Source of the DNA: Gordionus sp. m RMFG-2023
Taxonomy: Eukaryota > Nematomorpha > Gordioida > Chordodea > Parachordodidae
Direction of reading: 5' to 3'
Assembly (NCBI RefSeq): GCF_954871325.1
Contig: NC_088777.1
Location: 62,001-126,000 of the forward strand
Length of the DNA stretch: 64,000 nt
How positions within the stretch are numbered: the stretch's first letter is position 1; the number at the start of each line of letters is the position of its first letter. The translations under genes were made by a program, and so were the position numbers. The notes beneath the pieces were generated by a model. It did not search any database. It worked only from the letters and a program-made list of their open reading frames with translations, and was not told the DNA's origin. Positions 23,874 to 34,344 of the stretch are shown here, piece after piece.

Positions 23874-24140
23874 GTTGATATGTTATTTGATACCGCGGCA
23901 AGTATTTCAATCATGTCTTGTGAAAATTTTTATAAATATTGGCATAAAGATAGTATTAAAAAAATAAATATATGTATAAAACAATTTGATGGATCTGAAA
24001 TCAAAGTTTTGGGTAGAACTCAGTAAGATGTTCTTTTCCGTGATATTCCTATAATTTTGGATTTATGGATAGTGGAAAAAAATGTTGAAACAATTATGGG
24101 TTGGGATTGGATTATCAAACTTGGACTTAGAAATAATTAA
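23874..24140 (+). pseudogene. Aspartic protease, gypsy element 2
   Basis: The frame resumes after the MITE with DMLFDTAASISIMSC. The active-site triplet reads D-T-A, where most retropepsins have D-T/S-G. The frame then gives QFDGSEIKVLGRTQ, a stop, and in sequence LDLWIVEKNV and MGWDWIIKLGL. It is similar to the protease at 13306-13656, showing that the two elements belong to related lineages. Confidence 0.7.
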
Positions 24141-24229
24141 TGGGATTTATTTATCATTAGCGAATTGGCTAGAGATAATGCCGAAAGAAAAATAATGATG
24201 AAGTCAGGGAAAAGCTTATATAAAGGGAA

Positions 24230-24565
24230 ATGAATAAATTAATGAGTGAAGTGAAAGAATCTATAGTTAATAAAAATATTTGTGAATATCCTGCAAAATT
24301 AATAATAGATTCAAATCAATCTAAGATCAATATTGAAGTTGATCATGATAAAAAAATTAATAATGAATTAAATAGAGTTGAAAATGCTATACCTATTTTA
24401 GTTGAAAAATATAATATAATTTTTGAAGACACTTTGGGATGTCTAAATGATTATCAAGTGGATTTTAAATTAAAAAAGGGATTTTCACATATTTTCTTAG
24501 CATGTCGTAGAGTTCCTTTTGAGTGGAAAAAGGAGATCAACGAAGAATTAGAAAACCTAAAATAA
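24230..24565 (+). pseudogene. Start of reverse transcriptase, gypsy element 2 (interrupted)
   Basis: The frame's distal half reads ILVEKYNIIFEDTLGCLNDY then VDFKLKKGFSHIF and CRRVPFEWKKEINEEL. This is the conserved region just upstream of the RT palm in gypsy Pol (Y-x-x-[IL]F...LGxL...V-x-F-x-L...a-R-x-V-P-F). The coding sequence is cut at about 24552 by the inverted-repeat element. The rest of RT, RNase H and most of integrase are not found on the other side. Confidence 0.75.
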
Positions 24566-27000
24566 ATTTAAAAAATAGAGGTTTAAATTTTTTTTTTCTT
24601 TTTTAAATTATAAACTTTATTCGGTAAAAAAAATTTGAGATTTAATTAATGAGTAGGTTTAGAATCGAAAAATAGTAGATGTAAGGAACATATTGCTGGC
24701 GTTATTGATCAAAATCTCTTCATTTTTGGTTTATACGTGTATATTTAGGTGTTAAACATTATCCTAAAAATTATTTTGAAAATAATTTGATTTGACCGAT
24801 TGCCGAGCTCAAAACCGACCACTTACTAAATATTTGATCTACCAATTTTGGTAGTAATATTATTTGGAAAATGTTCATTTTTAGTTAATTTATCTGTAAA
24901 TACGTGCAAATCATTATCCCTAAAAATATTTTAAAAATATCGTGATTTGACCGATAACCGATTTGAAACCGAAATACTGTCTTGCTGGCGTTATACATAG
25001 AAAATTCTTCATTTTTGGTTTATACGTGAACAATAACGTGTTAAGCATTATCCTAATTAATTTTTTGAAAATATTAAGATTTGACTGAATGACGGCTCAA
25101 AACCCACTTTAAATATTCGATTTATCAAATTTGTAGTAAAATTTGGAAAATGTTCATTTTTGGTTAATTTATCGAAATACGTGCAAATCATTATCCCAAA
25201 AATATTTAAAATATCGTATTTGACCGATAACCGATTTGCAACCGAAATACTGCTTTGCTGGCGTTATCCATAGAAAATTCTTTATCTTAATTAATATTTT
25301 ATTTTTTATCTATTATATAATATCATTAATCCAAAAAATAAAATATAATTTTATTAAATTAATGTCAATAAAAGACATTTGATACAATAATTATACCAAA
25401 AACAAAAGTGAAAAATAAATATAATTAAACGAGGAGCAGATATCCCTAGTATTTTCATCTATATATTCATCACTTCCTCATATATTTAAAAAAATATTTA
25501 ACAAAATGGAAATTATGAATAATCAATTAAATATAATATTATATTTATATGCGATGTAAAAAAAAATATTTTAAAAAAATTTGGTATTTGTGACGATATG
25601 AATGAATAAAAGTTACAAAAAATTAATATTTAAAAAATTTGGTATTTGTGACGATATGAATAAAAATTAAAAAAAAAATTAATATTTGCATGCGATGTGA
25701 ATAAATTTTTTTTTAAAACTATGATTAGGATGAAGCATTGTTCCGATACAAAAATCTATTGTAAAATTAAAAAATTGATTTGATATATATGTACGACGTT
25801 TAGGGCCTTAATATTTTTCAATTTTAATTTTTTTATTGATACTGTTCTATTTTTTTTTATTTTAATTTTTTGACATGGTTTTTTAGAATTTTTACGCTTT
25901 AAAAGTATTAATTCCCCGCATGATGACATGACATTTTCTCTTTCCCGTTTTTGACTTCCTTTTATTAAAATTTCTACCTCTTTTTTTTTATCTTCCTCAC
26001 TAAATTTCTCTCAAATTGATAAATCTATCTAAAATGACTTATACCCCTCAGCCAAATAATATTCTCCTTTTCCTATCAAAGCTCTTTCGTGATCTTTTTC
26101 TTGTATTTATACTTTATTATATATTATATCAATTAAATTACTTGATTGCCAATTTTTATAACTTTTAAATACATGATTCATGGACTCGCAATTGTTGTTA
26201 GTCCATAAATCACTTATAATTATATTTTCAAAAAATTAATTAGGATAATGCTTAACACGTTATTGTTCACGTATAAACCAAAAATGAAGAATTTTCTATG
26301 TATAACGTAGCAAGACAGTATTTCGGTTTTAAATCGGTTATCGGTCAAATCACGATATTTTTAAAATATTTTTTGGGATAATGATTTGCACGTATTTATA
26401 GATAAATGAACCAAAAATGAACATTTTCCAAATAATATTACTACCAAATTTGGTAGATCAAATATTTAGTAAGTGGTCGGTTTTGAGCTCGCCATTCGGT
26501 CAAATCATAATATTTTCAAAAAATTAATTAGGATATTGCTTAACACGTTATTGTTCACGTATAAACCAAAAATGAAGAATTTTCCATGTATAACGCTAGC
26601 AAGGCAGTATTTAGTCATTGGGCCGGTTTCAAATCGGTTTTCTGTCAAATCACGATATTTTTAAAATATTTTTTGGGATAATGATTTGCACGTATTTATA
26701 GATAAATAAACCAAAAATGATTATTTTCCAAATAATATTAACACCAAATTTGGTCGATCGAATATTTAGTAAGTGATCGGTTTTGAGCTCGCCATTCGGT
26801 CAAATCATAATATATTCAAAATATTTTTTAGGATAATGTTTAACACCTAAATATACACGTATAAACCAAAAAGGAAGAGATTTTGATCAATAACGCCAGC
26901 AATATGTTCCTTACAAATTTTCTACTATTTTTCGATTTTAAGCCTACTCATTAATTAAATCTCAAAGAAACCTCTATTTTTTAAATTTATTTTAGGTTTT
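24552..27000. mobile_element. MULE-type element with long, internally repeated inverted ends
   Basis: The left arm (24552-25290) and right arm (about 26240-27000) are inverted copies: ctaaaataaatttaaaaaat at the left edge mirrors the right edge. Each arm holds two to three ~290-bp tandem units marked by gctggcgttat (24695, 24983, 25258; mirrored near 26300, 26590, 26891). The ~950-bp middle carries a MULE transposase remnant. It inserted inside the RT gene of gypsy element 2. The exact target duplication could not be fixed because the edges are palindromic. Confidence 0.75.
26037..26216 (-). pseudogene. MULE transposase C-terminal remnant
   Basis: Reads WTNNNCESMNHVFKSYKNW and, after one stop, IQEKDHERALIGKGEYYLA. 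The MULE at 46747-47671 has NNNCESINHVLKTKFDW and IQEKDFERAICGLGPYYL at the same places, so the two share an origin. The CES glutamate corresponds to the third catalytic residue. Confidence 0.72.
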
Positions 27001-27308
27001 TCACATGTTTCCAAATATAAAAAAAAGCGCTATCCAATATTTATTCTGGTTTCCTAAGAATATATTTTCATATTTATGTATTTTACGCCCTCTTATGGAT
27101 ATAAATTTGTTAAATTTTGTAATTGAAAAATAAAATTTAAGTTGTAATAAGATAGTAAATATATTTTTTTTCCTATAATATCAAGTAAAAATAGAATTTT
27201 AAATTATTTGATATTTAATATCATTTTTTTTAATTAATTAAAAATTGATTTATGTAAAATAAAAAAGGAAGACTTTTTGACCATAGGGAGAAAGGTTGTG
27301 TTATATAA

Positions 27309-27395
27309 AATATTGGTAGTAAATTATGTAACATACGATTTGATAATGGTACTCTGGTAGTACGTCATAATAAATTTTTGAGGATATATAATTAA
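27309..27395 (+). pseudogene. Integrase C-terminal tail, gypsy element 2
   Basis: Twenty-eight codons reading NIGSKLCNIRFDNGT, VVRHNKFLRIYN and a stop at 27393-27395. Position and pattern match the integrase tail of gypsy elements (compare RRHRDQLKCRVE at 14961). It proves that Pol of element 2 ends here, 3.5 kb before the 3' LTR. Confidence 0.6.
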
Positions 27396-27618
27396 GAAGT
27401 GAATTACATGAGGCTGTGTCCTAAATCAAAAAAAAAATTTAAATTTTTGCGAATCTCAAAAATTATGGGAGATTTGGGAGATACGAAACATGTCCCGATT
27501 CATACATTTATTTTCAATTTTAAAATGTTTGATATGAATTTGTTGATACGACTGAGCCTAGAAGAAGACATAGATTTTTAGAAGGCCGGTATATATGATA
27601 TTATTTATATTATATGTA

Positions 27619-28110
27619 TTAAATCTAGAGATCAAGGATTTTTTAAAATATTTGATAGTATTCCATCTTATCCTGACAAATTTCGTCAGATGTTCCACAT
27701 GCATGTGGAAACATTCAACTACATTCTTATAAATTTGGAGTCTATAGACACCGCTATAGTTAAACATAAAAACTATTAGTATGAAGCAACGTCTCTATAT
27801 AACACTCATGTATGATGATTTTATTTTTTTATAATCTGTATATATTTATAGATATTTGACAACTGGTATGAGCTTTAGAAAATAGCATTATATGCAAAGA
27901 CAAATATTACAAACACTATGCAAATAGTTAAGGCTGACTGCCTTTTGCATAATATTATTATTGATCTTGAGGGAAATGATTGTACACCAGTACATGAAGA
28001 ATATCCAATTTCAAATTTTACCCAATCTCAGTTCCAGTGATGGAATGAGAGCTCTAATAATATCAGAGAAACATTTAACTTATATGTAAATAATTATATG
28101 TAAAATTTTT
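27619..28110 (+). pseudogene. Harbinger transposase, internally deleted
   Basis: The N-terminal part reads FFKIFDSIPSYPDKFRQMF and MHVETFNYILINL, as in HARBI1-type proteins (FR-x-YF/MF-R-M-S-x-x-x-F). Next come RYLTTGMSFR (LRFLATGxSF) and then directly the C-terminal block KADCLLHNIIIDLEGN (CxxLHN), ending RETFNLYVNN. The catalytic DDE core between these is missing, so the copy is dead. Confidence 0.75.
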
Positions 28111-28429
28111 GTATACATTTATTTTTTAATTCTCATAACCTTATATCTCTTATGAATGTTTTCATTTGTCAAAGTTATATAATTTATTTATAAATATTCA
28201 ATAAAAAGTGCAAATAAAAGTGTTGTTTTGATTACATTATATAAGTAAGTTATTTCTAATTAATTTAATGAGTAAGACAAATGACTAAATTTCAATAATT
28301 TTTATTATAAATAAATGTACAAAATATGTTTAACATATTATGGTATTAAAAATTAAGATATAAAAATGTATAAATTAATTAAAAAAATACAGTATAAACT
28401 AAACCAACATTGTTGTTATAAATTTTAAT

Positions 28430-29200
28430 TTAAAATCAAAAATTTCTTTATCAGTCATAATATTAAATTGAGCTTGATATGATTTGAAAAAACCCATAAT
28501 ATTATGGGGATCATCTCCTTGGGATGTATGTTTGGCAGCAAAACCTATTTTAAAAATTAATAATTATTAAATATATAAATGTACCCCTAAATATCTCCAT
28601 TTTTTCATCTTCATACTTCTTAGATTTTTTAGCTTTAGATTTAGGAGTATCTAAATTCTTCCTCTAGCTACATGGATTAATATTTTCTTTATTAAAAGAA
28701 TTGTCTAACTATAATTAAATTAATAATATATACATAAAATTAATTTAACCTCTAAAATTTCTTTCTCATATATATCAGTAGGATTAACAATATCAGTTAA
28801 AAGATCATGTGTATTTAACTCGTAATCCTAATATATAGTTCATTATATACATTTCATGTTATAATACCTGTATGATGTTTGTACATTCACCACATCTTGG
28901 ATATTTTGTTCATAATCCTAAAATATTGTTATTATATAATTATAATTTCATGTTATAATACCTGTGATGATGATTGTACATTCACCACATCTTGGATATT
29001 TTGTTCATAATCCTAAAATATTGTTAATATATAATTATAATTTCATGTTATAATACATGTGAAGATATTTGATCCAAACTAAAACTTGCCTCTGCATTAT
29101 TACAAATATCTTCAACATTTTCTTTTAGCCAATAATAATCCTCAATAAATTTGAGTTGCTTGCTATTCAAAATATTAGCACCTGAACCTAAAATATAAAA
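28430..29200 (-). pseudogene. Harbinger accessory protein with BESS-like motif, spliced
   Basis: Read on the minus strand: an exon with NILNSKQLKFIEDYYWL and NAEASFSLDQISS; tandem copies of a 17-residue exon; an exon DYELNTHDLLTDIVNPTD; a basic exon (TPKSKAKKSKKYEDEK); and a last exon with GDDPHNIMGFFKSYQAQFN and MTDKEIFDFKLKFI. The last matches the BESS motif (D-D-x-x-F-x-x-S-[LY]...). Such MADF/Myb-like partners bind transposon ends or import the transposase. The MADF part itself was not identified. Confidence 0.6.
28851..29062 (-). repeat. Tandem 95-bp exon-plus-intron repeat
   Basis: A 51-bp exon (28962-29012; DYEQNIQDVVNVQSSSQ) and a 50-bp copy (28868-28917, one base lost) are each followed, on the minus strand, by the same intron starting gtattataacatg and ending ttttag or attag. 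The unit is thus an exon and its intron duplicated together. Confidence 0.8.
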
Positions 29201-29499
29201 TAATATTTATATGTATTTATAATTATACCTGATTTTCATAAATATCTATATCTTCTAATATTTTCCATTAATAAATATTCAGTCGCCATTTAATCTCTCA
29301 AATTGTAAAAGTTTAAGGAAAAAATGATTAAAGTTTTACGAATCGTATAACTTTTAAGAATCATGTGATTTGTGCAAAATCGAAAAAATCATTTAGGCCA
29401 TCATTTTAATTTTCCATTAAAAATGGCTTATATTATTTTTTTCGTTAAATTGCGCAAATTAATTTTTATGCAATTTTTGATATTTAGGACAGAGCCTGA

Positions 29500-30320
29500 A
29501 ATAAACATAAAATATTTTATAAACAAAATGATAGTGTATTATTGTAATAGTTCAAAAAACCGGAATTTTTGGTTCCATTTTTTTTAAGACGTAACTCATT
29601 TTGTACTTTGATAATTTTTGTAATATCATGTTATAGTGATATAGAGAATGATTATCAATTATTTGATTTTATGAGGGAATATTTTTTTTAAAATGTTATT
29701 TTAAAAGGAAAGAAGATAAAATTAAATGTTTTGTGTGTTTTTGTTTTAGAGAAAGAAAAATAAAATCGAAATATTGTAAAAACACAAGTGATAAATATAT
29801 ATATTTAATACACTTTTAGGGAAAGAAAAGTGAAAATTAAAATATGTCAAAAACACAAGTGTATTTTAGTGGAAAGTTTTTTTTTCTTTAAATAAATTGC
29901 ATATATTTAATGCGATTTTAGGGAAAGAAAAGTGAAGAACAAAATAATTTTTAAAATAAAAACATGAGTGGTGTTTTCATGGAAAGTTTCTTTCTTTATA
30001 TAATTTGCATAAGGGAAATATGTAAATAATGTATGTTTTAGAAAATGGAGAAATTATTTTTGTATATAAATTACTTAAGGGTCATATGTAAATAATTATG
30101 TGGTAAAAAGAGAAAAATTAGTTAAGAGTGATAATTAATAATTGTAAAAAAATTTTTAAATTATTAATTATATTGTTATTTTCGATAATTTTAAAATTTA
30201 AATAAAAATTTTTTTAAAAAATTTGTGTATTAGTTTAAAAAAAAATATATAATAAGATGAGTTATAAAATCGAAACAAGTGAACAAATTATCTATGTGAA
30301 GATAGTTAAAAAAAATGAAG
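29500..30320. other. Gypsy element 2, 3' non-coding part with ~100-bp tandem repeats
   Basis: About three degenerate units between 29740 and 30060 share gggaaagaaaagtgaa, aaaacacaagtg and tggaaagttt. No ORF. It separates integrase (plus the Harbinger insertion) from the downstream knuckle ORF. Confidence 0.5.
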
Positions 30321-30321
30321 A

Positions 30322-30819
30322 ATGGGAATTAAAAAACCTAAATTTGAGGAATTCCAGCGATGTTTCAGGTGTCAATCCTACGGACACCTCATAAAAAACT
30401 GCAATATTCCAATTCACGTTCTACAAAATCAAGAGAGAGATGAACATCTTAGTGAAATAAATGAGACTCCAGGAACAAGTTATTTTTGTGGGAAAAATAA
30501 TATGATAAAGCCGGGGGTTGCTTATCATAACTATAACAATATCAATGAGATAGAATCACGACATAAACAGTATGGAAATAGGCAGTGGCCGCCTACTAAA
30601 TATGATGGGACGTTAAAAAGAACCAATGGAATTCAAGATAGGACATTAGGAGTAATAATTACATCGATGGGAAACAAATTCAAATATTACGGAAAAATGC
30701 AAGCTACAAACGAGAATTCGACAAAGTTGGGGTCAACTATAGTTAAAGTGACAAACAGTACTGATTTTCAAAAGAAATATAATTCTATGGAAACTGAAGA
30801 GGAAGAGATGTTAGGATAA
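30322..30819 (+). CDS. Extra 3' ORF of gypsy element 2: CCHC zinc-knuckle protein
   Basis: An intact 165-codon ORF ends 85 bp before the 3' LTR. Residues about 14-27 are CFRCQSYGHLIKNC, a perfect CX2CX4HX4C knuckle. A second region FCGKNN lacks the remaining ligands. The rest is polar and basic, ending in an acidic tail (METEEEEMLG). It is downstream of the integrase tail (27395) and upstream of the LTR, a position usually empty or occupied by env. The ORF is less AT-rich than its flanks and free of stops while Pol is decayed. An alternative is a second, inserted Gag fragment, but the second element at 55.3-59.5 kb has the same layout. Confidence 0.7.
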   Translation: MGIKKPKFEEFQRCFRCQSYGHLIKNCNIPIHVLQNQERDEHLSEINETPGTSYFCGKNNMIKPGVAYHNYNNINEIESRHKQYGNRQWPPTKYDGTLKRTNGIQDRTLGVIITSMGNKFKYYGKMQATNENSTKLGSTIVKVTNSTDFQKKYNSMETEEEEMLG

Positions 30820-30903
30820 AGAAGAAGACTTATAAATGTAAAAAAAATTGTTTCCGCGTTTTTTTTTGAGTTTTTCATGTCTTTGTTTTTTTTAGGGCGG
30901 ACA

Positions 30904-31280
30904 TGATATATATTTTTAAATAATAATATAATTAAATAGTATTTTTAACATTATTAATATATGTCAATCAATTGATAGTTGATATTTAGAAAAATAATAT
31001 ATATATATTGATTGTTTATTATCATTATGAGTAATTTTTATTAAATCGCGGATTGATTAAAAAAATATATAATTTGGAAAAAGATAAAAAAAAGATTGAG
31101 CATTGTTTTTTTTTATTATATAAATAATATATATTTTGTTCGAGATTTGATACATATTTGATGAAAATATTTATTTTGAATTGAAATAAAGATTAATCAA
31201 AAATCGAGAATAAATTGAAATTGAGAAATATTTAAATACAGAAATACTGTTTAATTAAGAATAAAAGTAGATACATATTA
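30904..31280 (+). mobile_element. 3' LTR of gypsy element 2
   Basis: Aligns with 21630-21976. It is preceded by agggcggaca, a short purine-rich tract, and followed by the gtcac target copy (31281-31285). Confidence 0.82.
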
Positions 31281-31511
31281 GTCACATATCATAATTTTTA
31301 AACCAAGGATATTTGATATCGAGCCAATGAGAAACAAAATTTTTTAGTATATTACAAGAAATTTTGTTCATCAAAAGTCCATTTTAACAAACCGTCCTAC
31401 CTTTATTAAATTAGAGATAACCAATAGTGCTGTACATTTTTGTAATAATATATTTAAAAAATTAGGGATCAAAAAACATATCAGGAAAAATCTTAAAATA
31501 TTTAAACTGGT

Positions 31512-31735
31512 TACATGTCAATACCGTGAAAGGTATTATCGCGAATGCATTACAGTGAATGTTGATTACCGCAAAAAGATATTTTAGCGAATGCATCATA
31601 GTGATAATAATACGCGAATATATAATCGTACAGCTAAAATATTAGAGCGAATGCATTAGTGCTAATATAATACCGCAAAAGTGTTATCGCGAATGTATTA
31701 CCGCGAAAGCATTATCTTAAATGAATTACATCAGT
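31512..31735. repeat. Array of ~15-bp units (TTATCGCGAATGCAT type)
   Basis: Begins at gtcaataccgtgaaagg and repeats attatcgcgaatgcatt/accgcgaaag-like units with frequent variation. The reverse complement matches the array at 37990-38310, including the edge word cggtattgac. Confidence 0.8.
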
Positions 31736-31759
31736 TGCAATATCGAGAATGGAGTTTGA

Positions 31760-33515
31760 TGAAAATTACAATTTTATATTTATCAGCCTTTAGACAGACT
31801 TGGTTGAACCTAGAAATTAATTTTTTTGAAAATAGGGCTAAGGCTTTTAATTTTTTTAACTCAAAATTATTATTTTTTTCCTCTTTAGCTTTCACCTTTT
31901 TTGGTGGTAAGCTACCATCTCTCTCCACTTTATGTTATATCATACAATATTTTTTATCTAATTTATACTTCTTTATATTGGCTCTAACTTTATGGCCCCA
32001 TTGAAGTTTTGGCCTTCCTCTTTTACATTTGTCCATCACTTCCAAACTCTCAACTTTATTTCCTATGTAGTTCATAGGCCTTCTCATTGTGTGCCCATAA
32101 CACTTAAGTCTTTTTACCATTAACTTAGTCTTAATGGGCACTACCTTTAAACTACTTAGTATTCTTGTAATGCGCACTTAATCCTTTCTTGTTATCCCAG
32201 CAATGTAGACATCTCTCGTCTGATTCTTTGGTTAGCCATGTTTCCGAACTATATAGAATAGTTGACTATGGAACTGTAAATTTTTCCCTTTAATTTGTGT
32301 GGGATTCTTTTGTCAAATAGCACTCCAGATAAAGATCTCCATTTTAACCACCCTTGATTAATCTTACTCTTTATCTCTTTTTCTATTGTGCCGTTTGTTT
32401 GTATAGTGGAGCCCAAATATTTGCAGCTTTCAATTGCGGATATCTGCCATTCATTTATATCAATACTCTCTGTTTCATCTCCTCCTATCACCATATACTC
32501 CGTCTTTTCTCTATTTACTTTTAATCCGTGCGTTTCTAGGATATTTATCCAACTCACTAACCTTTCTTTCATTTCATCTTTGGATTCGGCAAGTATCACA
32601 ATATCATCTGCAAATATCATATTCCACGGGACTGTTTGAGGTATAGACTGTCCTAATACATCTATTACTGTAATGAAGAGAAGTGGGCTGAGAGCCGACC
32701 CTTGATGAACTCCTTCGGCTATTGTGAAGCCTGCTGAAGTACCTGTTGTGCTACGGATCATTGTTGTATGTCCCATTACATATCCTGTATTATTCTTATA
32801 TATTTTTCGGGAATTTTTTTGTGGCGTAGCGCCCACCAGATAAGTTTTCTTGGGATTCTATCGAAGGCCTTTTCTAGATCGAGAAAGACCATGTGTAGCT
32901 TTTTGTTCTTTTCCCTGTATTTTTCACTCATTTGCCTAATTGCATGGATAGCATCGGTTGTTGATCTTCCAGGCATAAAGCCAAACTGTGTCTCTCCTAT
33001 TTCGATTATACCTCTTAATCTTTTTTCTATTATTTTTTCGTATAGTTTCAGACAGTGTGACATTAGTTTTATGCCTCTGTAATTTTGACAATTGTGTGGA
33101 TCCCCTTTATTTTTGAAGATAGGAACTAGATAGCTCTGCCTCCATTCTTGGGGAACCTCTTCATTTCTAAGTATTTTATTGTACAGATTTGTGAGGAGAT
33201 GTATTCCATCATCTCCTAGTGCTTTAAGGCTTTCTATTGAAATATCGTCTGGACCACTAGCTTTGTTGTTTTTCATATGCTTGAGACATGTGATTATTTC
33301 TTGTTCATAGGTTGTACAAGGTTTTGACATGGGGAGTGTTCGTCTAGATGTAGTATGTGGAGTTTAAAGTTGAGAAGCTCCTGAAAATATTCTTTCCATC
33401 TATTCATTTTTCTTTTTCCTTTATTATCAATTTCCCATCTTTATTTTTGATTACTTTCGGAGCTCCGTTTATATCCCTATAGTTCTTTTCTCGCTGTTTG
33501 GCTAACTCAATATAT
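31760..33515 (-). pseudogene. RTE-like LINE reverse transcriptase, 5'-truncated
   Basis: On the minus strand: NRWKEYFQELLN; then 33330-32776 with KASGPDDISIESLKALG, IFKNKGDPHNCQNYRGIKL, QFGFMPGRSTTDAI and VFLDLEKAFDRIPR; a frameshift near 32780-32830; then 32836-32249 with VHQGSALSPLLF, the catalytic FADDIVILAES box and CKYLGSTI. After another shift comes YSSETWLTKE, and a C-terminal block ends with RLKCYGHTMRRPMN and KCKRGRPKLQWG. This is the order of RTE-clade/craniofacial-protein-2-like LINE RTs. It lacks the endonuclease and is frameshifted. A second copy of its tail is at 53887-54183. Confidence 0.85.
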
Positions 33516-33897
33516 ATAAAAAATTCTAAGCAATAAATAGATTTTTTAGGATTAGGGTAACGAAATTATTTATATATTAATTTATTATTTAAATATGCGT
33601 TTAGTTATATTTTTCAATTAAATTTGAGACAGGAAGACCTAAAATTTAAAATAAATAAAGATTTTTTATGGAGCTTCTGCTGAAATAAATTAAATTTGCA
33701 AGGTGCTAAGGAAAGTCTTATTTAAAACAATGAGCCAAATAGATAATTAGCCCTCGAAAATTATTTATATTTTAATTAGTGAAGGATTAGTATTGTGATA
33801 AGCATGTTTTGATAATAAATTTGTATAAAGTGTTTTCATATTGCTTAATCAAAAAGATAAGGCCAAAGTTTATCACAAGACATGAAACAATATTCAG

Positions 33898-34308
33898 CAT
33901 CATAAGATTGTAGAATTGAATGGCTACACATCTTGTTACAATATTCATTTAATATCTGATGATGAAATTGCGATTATTGTGACTCAGGAATTGGGAAAAC
34001 TATATAATAATGATTTCCTATTGATTCTTGTGTTCTAATGGGTCTTTTTTCTAGTTATGAGATTAAAAACAAAAATTTTATAAATGGATATAGAAACATA
34101 TTAAAAAGTTTTAAAAGCAAGCATAGACGGATATTATATTAATTAAATAAGAAGAAGCGAACTTATTATCTATAATTCCACTTTCTACAGTCGAAAGCAA
34201 GGCCCTATAAATAAAATATATTAGCAAAGTAAGATATCTTTCTTAGGAAGCGTAGGTCATGAAAATCCTTATGTTATGCTGGGAATTAGAAATATTGCTT
34301 TAATCAGG
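33898..34308 (+). CDS. PSMG3: PSMG3-like proteasome assembly chaperone exons (partial)
   Basis: Exon from 33898 (after aatattcag) reads KIVELNGYTSCYNIHLI and EIAIIVTQELGKLYNN. This fits the PSMG3 block with an I/V-rich strand followed by VTQxGKxG. An exon from 34247, after a good acceptor (tatctttcttag), reads SVGHENPYVMLGIRNIALI, fitting the family's LGxDEPxxxVxAKNLV block. Middle exon candidate: about 34055-34140 (YEIKNKNFINGYRN). PSMG3 pairs with PSMG4 to help build the 20S proteasome alpha ring in the cytosol. Start codon and the C-terminal helices were not found; a C-rich MITE-like sequence (34336-34345) follows directly, so the gene may be truncated or a pseudogene. Identification rests on two short blocks recalled from the family. 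Confidence 0.42.
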
Positions 34309-34344
34309 AAATTTTTTTTATTAAGAAGCTACCCACCCCCCCCC

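Larger units (their letters stand above)
27411..29497. mobile_element. PIF/Harbinger element
   Basis: Terminal inverted repeats aggctgtgtcctaaat (27411-27426) and atttaggacagagcct (29482-29497) bracket a transposase remnant on the plus strand and a BESS-motif accessory protein on the minus strand, the usual two-gene content of the superfamily. It is inserted 16 bp after the integrase stop of gypsy element 2. The short target duplication is not clear. Confidence 0.8.

Noticed and set aside
30322-30819. Retroviral env gene
   Set aside because: No signal peptide, furin-like site or membrane anchor; it carries a CCHC knuckle instead.
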